In this document: one piece after another, positions 23,798-33,357 of the stretch
Position numbering within the stretch: the stretch's first letter is position 1
Layout of the letters: each line of letters begins with the position of its first letter
Source of the DNA: Hyaloscypha bicolor E
Taxonomy: Eukaryota > Ascomycota > Leotiomycetes > Helotiales > Hyaloscyphaceae
Assembly: GCF_002865645.1 (NCBI RefSeq)
Contig: NW_020194685.1
Coordinates: 1,192,807 to 1,256,806 of the forward strand
Direction: 5' to 3'
DNA: 64,000 nucleotides
The notes under the pieces: model-generated
Seen by the model: the letters and a program-made list of their open reading frames with translations, nothing else
Database searches by the model: none
What the model was told of the DNA's origin: nothing
Position numbers and translations under genes: made by a program

Positions 23798-26549
23798 ATG
23801 TCTGCCGAAGCCGTGAATATTCCAGAGTCGCCTCCCTTTACGGACGCACACACACAGAAACCTGGGACAGAGTTACCAGATACCAGTCTTCGATTACCTC
23901 CCACGCCTCCAAAATCCGAGGTCAACACTGATTCAACTCCAAATTCAAGGCGGGGCAGCTCTGCCACCGCTGAACCTCGATATCCCCTTCCGCCACCCAC
24001 CAGTCTGCCTAAGGATATCTTAAAAGAAGACCTCAAGACCCCAGACAACCATGTACCCAGAGATCCCCGACTGATTCGATTGACTGGAATCCACCCATTC
24101 AACGTCGAGGCCCCCTTAAGTGCTCTTTACGATGAAGGATTTCTCACATCACCCGAATTATTCTACGTTCGAAATCATGGTGCCGTTCCACAAGTTGACG
24201 ACGCCACAATCCCAGATTGGGAGTTCTCGATCGAGGGGCTGGTCAAGCATCCTACCACCATGACGCTCAAGCAACTCATTGCAGACTACGAACAAATCAC
24301 AGTCCCTATTACCCTTGTCTGTGCTGGAAATCGACGAAAAGAGCAGAACCAGGTTCGAAAATCGAAAGGGTTCTCTTGGGGAGCGGCTGGTGTTTCTACA
24401 GCGCTATGGACTGGTGTTCCCATTGCCGAGTTGATAAGAAGAGCTTTTCCGATGCGAGGAGCAAAATACGTCTGCATGGAAGGTGCTGACAAGTTGCCCA
24501 ACGGGTATTATGGCACCTCCGTGAAGCTGAACTGGGCAATGGATCCAAATAGAGGTATTATGCTGGCGCACAAGATGAACGGGGAAATACTTCGTCCTGA
24601 TCACGGAAAGCCTTTACGAGTCGTTGTTCCTGGCCAAATCGGCGGTCGTAGCGTCAAGTGGTTGAAGAAGCTCATTGTTACGGCCGAGCCCAGCGACAAT
24701 TGGTACCACATCTATGACAATCGAGTACTACCTACGATGGTCAGCCCGGAGCAAAGCGCCAATGAGCCAAAGTGGTGGATGGATGAGCGTTATGCCATCT
24801 ATGATCTGAGTACGAACAGTGCCACGGTATATCCCGCCCATGAAGAGCAAATGTGCCTCGTTAATGGCCCAGAAATGTACCGAGCGCGTGGATATGCTTA
24901 CGGTGGTGGTGGAAGAAGAGTTACGAGAGTTGAAGTCACCCTAGACAAAGGGAAATCGTGGGCGTTGGCGGACATCAAATATCACGAGGATGATTACCGA
25001 AATGCCGATGAGAATGATACGCTGTTCGGAGGCAAACTGGACATGGCATGGCGGGAAACCTGTTTCGCTTGGTGTTTCTGGGAGATTGATCTCAAAGTGG
25101 AGGACTTGAAGCTGTCGGGAGACATCATGGTGCGGGCGATGGATGAGAGTATGAACGTCCAACCCCGCGACATGTATTGGAGTGTGCTTGGGATGATGAA
25201 CAATCCATGGTATCGAATTACGATCAGCAAGGAGGGTGACTATCTTCGATTCGAGCATCCTACGCAACCTGCTCTCATCCCAGGTGGATGGATGGAGAAG
25301 GTTAAGGCGAGAGGTGGTAATCTTGCAAATGGATTCTGGGGCGAGAAGGTGGGTGGTGAAGGGGAGGATGAAGGTGTCGTTGAGCCGAAGAAAGAGATTA
25401 AGATGACGAAAGATGGTCTGGACAGAAACATCACTATCGATGAGTTGCGAAAACACGATGGCGACGCAAATCCATGGTTCGTTGTCAACGGCGAGGTGTA
25501 TGATGGGACCGCGTTTCTTGAAGGACATCCGGGAGGAGCAACCAGTATCTTCGGTGCAGCAGGTCAAGATGCCACCGATGAGTTCATGGCGATTCGTATG
25601 TACCCTATTCCTATTTTACTCATCTTCACTAACAGAAGCAGATTCGGAAACAGCGAAAGGTATGATGCAAGCATATCACATCGGTTCCCTGGACGAAGCA
25701 TCTCGTGCCGTTCTCCAGACTGGTGACGAAGTGCATTCCGAATCCTCAGAACCCCGCAAAGTCTTTCTGCAATCCAAGACCTGGACAAAAGCTATCCTCT
25801 CCTCGAGGCAGGTGATCTCTTCCGACACCCGCATATTCAACTTCACACTTGAGCACGAAAATCAAACGATCGGTCTTCCAATCGGCCAACATCTGATGAT
25901 GCGGTTACGGGACCCAGCCACTCGCGAAGCAATCATCCGTTCTTACACACCGATATCAGAGGGTACTGACAAGGGCGTTCTTCGCGTTCTCGTGAAGGTG
26001 TACTTTGACACGAAAGAGCGTGCAGGAGGGAAGATGACCAAGGCTCTCGATGCCATCCCTGTTGGCCACTTTGTCGACTTCAAAGGCCCAATCGGCAAAT
26101 TTGAATATCTCTCCCGCGGCCACTGCACGATTGGAGGGAAGCCACGATTTGTCAAGCGCTTCATTATGATTTGTGCTGGGTCTGGAATTACTCCCATTTT
26201 CCAGGTGTTGAGAGCTGTGCTGAAAGATCCTGAAGATGAGACGAGATGCTTGGTACTTGATGGGAATCGACTTGAAGAGGATATCCTTTGCAAGGAGGAT
26301 ATGGATGCTTTGGTAAAGGGGAAGGCGGATCGATGTCGACTTCTCTATTCCCTAACGAAGCCCAGCGAAGGGTGGCAAGGACTTAAAGGTCGCGTGAGCA
26401 AGGAGCTGCTCGAGAAGGAAGTCGGTACCTGCGAGTCTCAAAACGGCGAAGAGCTGGTTCTGATCTGCGGACCTGAGACGCTAGAGAAGAGCGTGCATGG
26501 GTTCTTGAATGATATGAGGTGGAAAGATGAAGATTTGTTGTTCTTTTAG
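23798..26549 (+). CDS. niaD: Assimilatory nitrate reductase, NAD(P)H (Mo, heme, FAD)
   Basis: It reduces nitrate to nitrite in the cytosol, the first step of nitrate assimilation. Exons 23798-25595 and 25642-26549 give 901 aa. Domain order: a disordered N-terminus to about 85; the molybdenum-cofactor domain with the ligand Cys at about 175 in LVCAGNRRKEQN and GQIGGRSVKWLKK; the dimerisation domain with KSWALADI and FAWCFWEIDL; the cytochrome b5 domain with heme ligand His577 in EGHPGG and the second ligand His600; and the FAD/NAD(P)H reductase with RSYTP, GPIG, CAGSGITPIFQV and a C-terminal LICGPE before FLNDMRW. The single 46-nt intron splits the His600 codon. No nitrite reductase or nitrate transporter lies nearby, unlike the crnA-niiA-niaD clusters of Aspergillus. 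Whether NADH or NADPH is used cannot be told here. Confidence 0.97.
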
Positions 26550-27998
26550 GGAGGTGTATAGAACGATTAGCCGTGCGCGTACGTATGAGTTAGCATTTTC
26601 GGGCAGCTGTCATGCTGTAGAACCCGTATGAGTTGTCGATGTACATCCTATGCTGAAAACGAATTTATGTTTATATATCATTATAGCCCCCGCTTTGCAA
26701 CTTTCGTTGTTACTACTTAGACTGCCAACTTCAGCCTTGAATATCAAGGTTACCCCTGCTGGGTAAATTGAAGATTCAGGGGAACTTGAGCACAAATCCC
26801 ACAGGATAGCAGTGAACCAAGCTTCATGGAAACCATTCATATCTCATTGTTTATTCTAATCAAGTCGTCCCCTGGGATGAGTAGGACGGAGATCACCTCG
26901 CATTGATGCAATTGATGTGGTGCAAAACTTAGCGAGAATGGGAAAGGACCTGCGCTGGATTCACCTGTCTCCTCACTCTGGGTGATCTGCAGGTGTGCAA
27001 CAGAACAATATCTGCTGCAGCAGAACATATCTCACAACCGATCGCAGCTTGCAGCAGGCTCGACTAATGAATCAAGGCTGATTCGTTTCAAGGGATCGAA
27101 AAGCTTCTCACTTTCCTACTCCAAGTTGAGTCTCCAACCACAATTGCGATATCTATTACTTTTATCTTGCTTTGTGTTATCAAAATAATAGACGGAGCAC
27201 TCCTGCTCCACCTTCGTAACTGTGGCCCATTCTGCTAAAAATAGCAATGTATTAAGAGGAACACAATATTTCTTTTGTTGAAAATAAAGTACAATCCTTA
27301 TAGTGTGAATGCTAGATAATGGTGGAATCAAAAAGCATGCAAATTGACAACTATCAACAATGTTCGCAGGATATAAAAGCGACCAGAACCCGATGAATGC
27401 CTTGGTAGCACAGTGATAAAGACAAACCTAAAAGCTTTGATTTGCCGTCGTATTCAAGGCGAAGATGTTGAGGGATGTCTCCCGTAAGAGTAATTCCATG
27501 TCGTCAAGCAGTAACCCTAGTGATGGCTCCTGGCTCCCCACCTAGCCCCACCAAACAACACACAGCTGTTATCAGAGGGCAATCTTTTATCGCCTTGTCC
27601 CTCTATATCACGTGATATTGACATTTTTGATGCGCCACGTGTCTACCAGATGATGACAGCATTGAAAAAAGAATACGATGAGGTTCTGGTGAATCAGATG
27701 TAAAGATTGCCTTCTACAGTCTGTCCTCAAGCCCTGTTCTGAGGCGGCGTTGTACGAAAGTACTTTCGAAGCCTGACGAAGCATCGAGAAGGCGGTCGCA
27801 CTTGGTAGAAAAATTAACTTTAAACGAGGCGCCCGGGGCTCAAGAAATTCAACAACAAACCCGGGAACGAGACCACACCTTTTCCTCTACTCTACTCTAC
27901 TCTACTCTGCAACCTCGTTCTGGATCGCATCCATCCGTACTCATCCATAAACACATTGCACAGCACCTACCATACGAGAAGTCAGATAGGCCGCAAAT
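26550..27998. other. Interval between nitrate reductase and Hsp88
   Basis: 1.45 kb with no convincing gene. It contains a perfect 14-bp palindrome CGAAAGTACTTTCG at 27755-27768, a short CTCTA microsatellite at about 27885-27908, and a tRNA-like fragment at about 27399-27461 that fails as a tRNA. It should hold the Hsp88 promoter and 5' leader. Confidence 0.5.
27885..27908. repeat. CTCTA pentanucleotide microsatellite
   Basis: About five consecutive CTCTA units lie 90-115 bp before the Hsp88 start codon, probably in the 5' leader or core promoter. Pyrimidine-rich tracts are common just upstream of fungal transcription starts. Confidence 0.7.
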
Positions 27999-30481
27999 AT
28001 GAGTGGTAGGCCAACAAACTTGTTCCTCAGCCTTCCGGGAATCTGCTAACACTCATGCCAACAGTTGTCGGCGTGGACTTCGGGACTCTTAATACAGTCA
28101 TTGCTGTTGCTCGGAATCGTGGTGTCGATGTCGTATGTATAGCCTATTCTCTAGTTTGAAGATCCAGACATGCTGATGATTCGCAGATCACCAATGAAGT
28201 CTCAAATCGAGCTACACCGTAAGTCATCCCATAGCTTGTCTCACCCTCCACGCAATAGCTAACTCTTTGACCAGGTCTTTAGTCGGCTTTGGACCTAAGA
28301 GCCGGTATCTCGGCGAGCCTGCGAAGACACAGGAGATCTCGAACCTGAAGAATACCGTTTCATCTTTGAAGCGATTAGCAGGCCGCACCCTCAACGATCC
28401 CGATGTGCAAGTGGAACAGCAGTTCGTCTCTGCACCCCTCGTCGATGTCAACGGTCAAGTTGGCGCGGAGGTCACATATTTGGGCAAGAAGGAGAAATTT
28501 ACGGGTACACAGCTTGTGTCCATGTTCCTGAGCAAGGTCAAGAGCACGGCATCAGCAGAATTGAAGCTCCCAGTCTCGGATATTGTTATGAGCGTTCCGG
28601 CTTGGTTCACAGATATCCAGCGAAGAAGTTTGATGGATGCTGCTGAAATTGCTGGACTCAAGCTGCTCCGCCTCATGAATGATACTACGGCGGCTGCTCT
28701 TGGTTACGGTATTACGAAGCTCGATCTCCCTACCGCTGAAGAGAAGCCAAGACGCGTGGCATTCATCGATATTGGACACAGCAACTACACATGTTCTATT
28801 GTAGAGTTCAAAAAGGGCGAGTTGACTGTCAAGTCGACTGCTTATGATCGTCATTTCGGTGGTCGGGATTTTGACAAGGCTCTGGTTGATCATTTGGCTG
28901 CGGAGTTCAAGGAGAAGTACAAGATTGACATCAACACCAACCCCAAGGCTTTGGTCCGTGTCCATGCAGCTGCGGAGAAATTAAAGAAGATCCTGTCAGC
29001 CAATCAGCAAGCGCCCGTCAATATCGAGTCATTGATGAACGATGTCGACGTTGCAACAATGATGACTCGTGAGGGCCTTGAGACGCTTGTCGAGCCTCTC
29101 CTCAAGCGTGCTCATGTACCTCTGGAGGCAGCCCTGGCCGAGGCGAAACTGAAGGTAGAAGATATCGACATCATTGAGTTGGTTGGTGGATGCACGCGTG
29201 TCCCAGCTCTCAAGGATCGCATTCAAAAGTTCTTCGGCAAGACCCTCTCCTTCACGCTCAACCAGGACGAGGCTATTGCACGAGGCTGCGCTTTCAGCTG
29301 CGCCATTCTTTCCCCCGTCTTCCGTGTCCGAGACTTCGCCATCCACGATATCGTCAATTATCCAATCGAGTTTACATGGGAGAAATCTCCTGATATTCCT
29401 GATGAGGATACCAGCTTGACAGTTTTCAACAAGGGCAATGTCATGCCATCAACCAAGATCCTCACCTTCTACCGGAAAGAGCCGTTCCAACTCGAGGCCA
29501 AATACGCTAAACCTGAATTGCTCCCCGGAAAGGTTAACCCGTGGATTGGACGATTTTCGGTCAAGGGCGTCAAGGCTGATTCTAAGGACGACTTCATGAT
29601 TTGCAAGCTCAAGGCTCGTCTCAATTTGCACGGCATCCTGAATGTAGAGCAAGGATACTATGTTGAGGATATGGAGGTTGAGGAGCCCATACCTGAGGAG
29701 AAGAAGGACGACGAAAAGAAGGACCCAGATGTGAGTCTCAAGCTACCTCCACCACTAATACCAGTTCAAGCTTCTTGCGAGGATGAACGTGCAGCGAAAC
29801 GTCCCCGTTTGGGACAAACATTACTGACACCTCCTTTGAAGGCAATGGACACCGAAGCTGCCGAGAAGCCAAAGACAAGAAAGGTCAAGAAGCAAGTCCG
29901 AAAAGGCGATTTGCCAATCGTCTCTGGCACCTCTTCCCTCGATGAGCAATCAAAGCAAACCGCAGCCGAGCAGGAATCTTCTATGATTATGGAGGACAAG
30001 CTCGTTGCCGACACCGAGGAGAAGAAGAACGAGCTTGAGACTTATATCTATGATATGAGAAACAAGATTGATGACCAGTACTCTGAATTCGCGAGCGAGG
30101 ACGAGAAGACTAAGTTGAAGGCAAAGCTTGAGACTGTTGAGGTAGGCATTCTTGAGACCCAATAAGCGCAGTATACTAATGTGGAAACAGGAATGGCTCT
30201 ATGATGAGGGTGATGACTCCACAAAGGCGATCTACATCTCCAAGATGGACGAAATCCGCGGTCTAGCTGGCCCCATTGCCCAACGCTACTTCGACAAGGT
30301 CGAGGAGGAGCGTCAAGCTGCCCAGGCTATTGCGGAGGCCGAAGCAGCCAAGAAGCGTGAGATGGCAGAGGCAGCACGAAAGGCGGCCATGGCACAGGAG
30401 GCTGCAAGCAAGGATGAGGAGATGACTGATGCCGAGACAATAAAGCCGGATGAGGTCTCTGAGCCGGAGGAGAAGAAGTAA
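27999..30481 (+). CDS. hsp88: Hsp88/Sse1-type Hsp110 chaperone
   Basis: A cytosolic Hsp110 that acts as nucleotide-exchange factor for Hsp70 and holds unfolded proteins. Exons 27999-28005, 28065-28132, 28187-28218, 28275-29730, 29842-30141 and 30191-30481 give 717 aa. The 7-nt first exon encodes only Met-Ser and one base; it joins to VVGVDFGTLNTVIAVARNRG, the Hsp110 form of the first phosphate loop. The nucleotide-binding domain (to about 385) has LMNDTTAAALGYG, FIDIGHSNYT and ELVGGCTRVPALKD. The beta-sandwich follows, then a charged linker (EEKKDDEKKDPD) and a helical bundle. The C-terminus is an Ala/Glu/Lys coiled coil ending KPDEVSEPEEKK. The intron 29731-29841 (111 nt) is stop-free and in frame; I treat it as an intron because of its GTGAGT donor, TACTGAC branch point and the usual DPD-to-AMDTEAAEK join. 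Confidence 0.95.
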
Positions 30482-30867
30482 AATCATGTGACGGACATTA
30501 ATGATTTGATGATGGGGCGGATGGCACTTGCATAGGCGGATCCGGGCCAGGATTCTCTCTCTCTTTGGTTGCCTGACCCATCTCCTGCGTGCGAGAATTA
30601 CTTGCTTGTTGGTTCCGGTGCGTTATAGATGGCGATGCAAGGTTAGATATTCAAGTATTACAAGCCACAGTTGAGACTCTTTGTGAAATTGATGCTCTTC
30701 AAAGTGTGTATTCTTCATTCATAAGACTTTGCAACCAATCTTGGTAAGGATAATACTAATCTAAACCGCTGTTCCTGCAACCCCTACTCACTGGATGATT
30801 TGCATTCGAATGCACCGAACGAGAAGCATAGGGGTCGTGTCCAAGGTGGGGAAACTCGTCCTTATGC
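30482..30867. other. 3' flank of Hsp88
   Basis: 386 bp between the Hsp88 stop and the end of the orphan ORF on the other strand. Nothing beyond probable 3' untranslated sequence is visible. Confidence 0.5.
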
Positions 30868-31449
30868 TCATCGAAGAGGTGATGCTAGAACGCTTGTCGT
30901 TGGTCCCTTTTGAAGTTCATATAAGTAGTACAAGATGGCACAGGACACCTCATCCGTGACTTCCTGCTGCTTTTGGACTTGCTCCTCCACCGGTTGGTCT
31001 GTACCGTTGTCATAGAAGAAGTCGTCAGACGTTTGCAGAAAGCCATCTTCGGAGTCATCGCCTGTTGTCACCACATCCACATCCAGCACCTGCTCCACAG
31101 CCCCGCTTGCCTTGACTTGTAGCTCATTGTTGGGTTCTTGCTCGTCGTTGACTTGTTGCTCGCCGAATATAGTGCATGTCTGGTTAGTCTTCAACCTGCA
31201 CTCGCCATTGCACTGGCTATAACAAGTAGGACATAGAAAGGATATCGCAAGGCGTGTAACGCTAAAGCAGTGTGTAAATGTAAAGCTGAAGAATAAGGGG
31301 AAAATAAGCGAGTTTTGGATGAAGGTGTCAAAGAAGCTGGGTCTTGATCCATCCATGTTTTGAAGGAACCACTCACACTCGTGGTGGACTGCATGAGTGA
31401 CACTCATCACCCTTGTCCCATTTCGAAGTAGGGCATTTATTTTCATCAC
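30868..31449 (-). CDS. Hypothetical protein with a Cys-rich patch (orphan ORF)
   Basis: An uninterrupted frame of 193 codons that I do not recognise. The N-terminal third has His and Cys (HHECEWFLQNM), followed by an aromatic-rich hydrophobic stretch at about 43-72 (SLIFPLFFSFTFTHCF) that could be a membrane segment. Then comes CPTCYSQCNGEC at about 73-84, whose Cys spacing could bind a metal. The C-terminal half is strongly acidic (VDVVTTGDDSEDG, DDFFYDNGTDQPVEE). It lies tail-to-tail with Hsp88. The length and non-random composition favour a real, perhaps lineage-specific, gene, but the ORF could also be chance or carry undetected introns. Confidence 0.35.
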   Translation of the reverse strand: MMKINALLRNGTRVMSVTHAVHHECEWFLQNMDGSRPSFFDTFIQNSLIFPLFFSFTFTHCFSVTRLAISFLCPTCYSQCNGECRLKTNQTCTIFGEQQVNDEQEPNNELQVKASGAVEQVLDVDVVTTGDDSEDGFLQTSDDFFYDNGTDQPVEEQVQKQQEVTDEVSCAILYYLYELQKGPTTSVLASPLR

Positions 31450-31936
31450 ACGGTGGTAGGAAGCTAGCTTTCAAAAGCCCCGAGACAACAAGAGGAGCGA
31501 CTGTAAAGTGTACTTTAAATCGAGGAAACATTTAAAGGGGAAGCGTCTGAAATAATACAGTATGTTTTGGGATGTTCGAAATCCAGTGCTGCTGTTTTCG
31601 TCCACCACGAGGTACATCTCCTTGCCAAAATGCGTTGGGGCAACAAAATAGAAAGAAGAGAAACACCCGAACTGGAAAAGGTCTCCTTGGCTTGTCCAAA
31701 TGAAAGGAGGATTATCCTCCAAGAGCACAGCATTAATTTGATACCCGAGAGAGGTCGGATAGTAGCCACATGCTAGATCACACCAAGCATTAGTCCCTCA
31801 AACGTTGGTGAAGGAGAAACTGCAGGACGGCTCACTGGCACGCTTTCCATTATAGATATGCTATACAAGGTCTTGTACATCGCATCCGTTAATGCAGGTC
31901 GAATGATAATTCAGAACCCCTCAATTACAACCCCCC
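31450..31936. other. Interval between the orphan ORF and the Cue1-like gene
   Basis: About 490 bp. Only short open frames without motifs. It probably holds the promoter of the orphan ORF, if that is a gene, and the 3' flank of the Cue1-like gene. Confidence 0.4.
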
Positions 31937-32672
31937 TCACACTCCCGGCTTCCCCTGGCCACCCTCCGCCGCAACCTTAGCCTCCATCTTCCTCCTCGCA
32001 GCCAGAATCATCTCCTCTCTCCTCCTCTGTAGTAAAGCCTGCCTTTCCGTTTTGTTTGAACTCCAAGCTTGTCCCTGCTTTTGCTTCCCAGGCGTCACAT
32101 CCTCTTCCGTACTTTCCGACCCCTCCCGTCTCGTAGCTTCATCTGCGATCCTCGTTTTAAGGTTATATCGAGTTATAAGGTCCGGTTGTAAAGGCTTCAC
32201 TTGTGCTGGTGTAGAGGTGGCTGTTGATGAGGAGGAAGCTGGAACTGGCAGAGGAGGTTGGAAAGACTGCGGAGGCTATAGAAGACGACCATTAGCATGA
32301 ACTGAAGTTGAAACAGTCCAGAAACTAGCTGCAGTATCTCTAAGCAAGAGGGTCTACAAGCTGTGCCGGGCCAAAGAAACGAGCAGGACTCACCACTTCC
32401 AATCCGCGCCCGCTCAATATCCTCTCCGTAGTAGCCACCACGTTTCCCCCGTTCCGCTGTAGATCCCACATTATACTCCGCCGCGAAACTTGCGGGAACA
32501 TCTGCTGTATCCTTTCCACATCTGCTTCCCTCGCGCGTATGTTGTTTGCTGACGTCGTGCTTCGATTTTGCGACGAAGTGTTGCCTGACGAGAAGAAGAT
32601 GTATCGAATCGCGAATGCGCCAAGAACTAGCAATATGAGCAGCTGAGGGAGCCCTATTGTTTGGTCGGCCAT
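31937..32672 (-). CDS. cue1: CUE-domain ER membrane protein, Cue1-like
   Basis: A probable ER-anchored ubiquitin-binding protein that recruits and activates the E2 Ubc7 for ER-associated degradation. Exons 32394-32672 and 31937-32275 give 205 aa with a 118-nt intron. A short lumenal N-terminus is followed by a membrane anchor at about residues 8-26 (LPQLLILLVLGAFAIRYIFF). A CUE domain follows at about 48-90 (ADVERIQQMFPQVSRRSIMW, then GNVVATTERIL), with the Met-Phe-Pro motif that contacts ubiquitin. The C-terminal half has RYNL and an Arg/Glu-rich helix (ERQALLQRRREEMILAARRK), which fits the Ubc7-binding region of Cue1. The splice joins GRGLEV to PPQSFQPP in phase 0. Anchor, CUE and basic helix in this order make Cue1 the best assignment; other CUE proteins usually lack the anchor. 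Confidence 0.88.
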
Positions 32673-33357
32673 CGTCTCTGTGCCTGAAAGGATCGAGGGT
32701 GGAGGGTGGAATTAGTTGCAAAGAAGGGATTCTGCTGGCAGGCGCGATTTAGTCTCTCTTTAGTACATGCAGCTGGCAATGCGAAGATTGTACGACAGGA
32801 TTCCGAGCGCTGTGTAGGATGTATCGAATGTCATCAAAAAAGTGCAATATGGATGAGGTCTACTTCGTTGGGATCAAGTCAGATTCAAAGCATGGCATGG
32901 GCTCGATATTTATGAATCACGTGCTGTTTTAATCTTTCTCACAGATGCCGGCAGGAAACATTGGACAACTCGATCACGGTCTGTCACGATTCAGCACAAC
33001 GTATTCTGTGGACTCTTTGGTGCAATATGAATTATTCATGATCATTACGCCTCATGAACCTCTTGCTGCCATTGTGCAAACCTAGCCAGGTCGCTAGAAC
33101 GCCCATTACAGAAAAAGATCCAGTTCAGGCCTCCCTGGCCCAGAAACTCCGATTGTATGTAAGCCAGTGGTTGAAATGAACGCCATCGTTTGAGTTCGTG
33201 TCGAAGTGCAGAATTTTATCCCGCGATGTTCGGCAGCAACTAGGGAGATGATGTACCCTCCAGCCATTTTCGAATATCAAACACATCCAGGTCTCCATTT
33301 TGAAATGGAATATAATCAAACACGGCAGATCGCCAACGGGGAGGTCCTGAAATGCGC
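32673..33357. other. Interval between the Cue1-like gene and NOT2
   Basis: 685 bp with the Cue1 promoter and the 3' flank of NOT2. I see no gene, repeat or regulatory motif to defend. Confidence 0.45.

Noticed and set aside
32197..32721. 174-codon minus frame overlapping the Cue1-like gene
   Set aside because: It runs through the Cue1 intron in another frame; the CUE domain and membrane anchor clearly belong to the frame starting at 32672.
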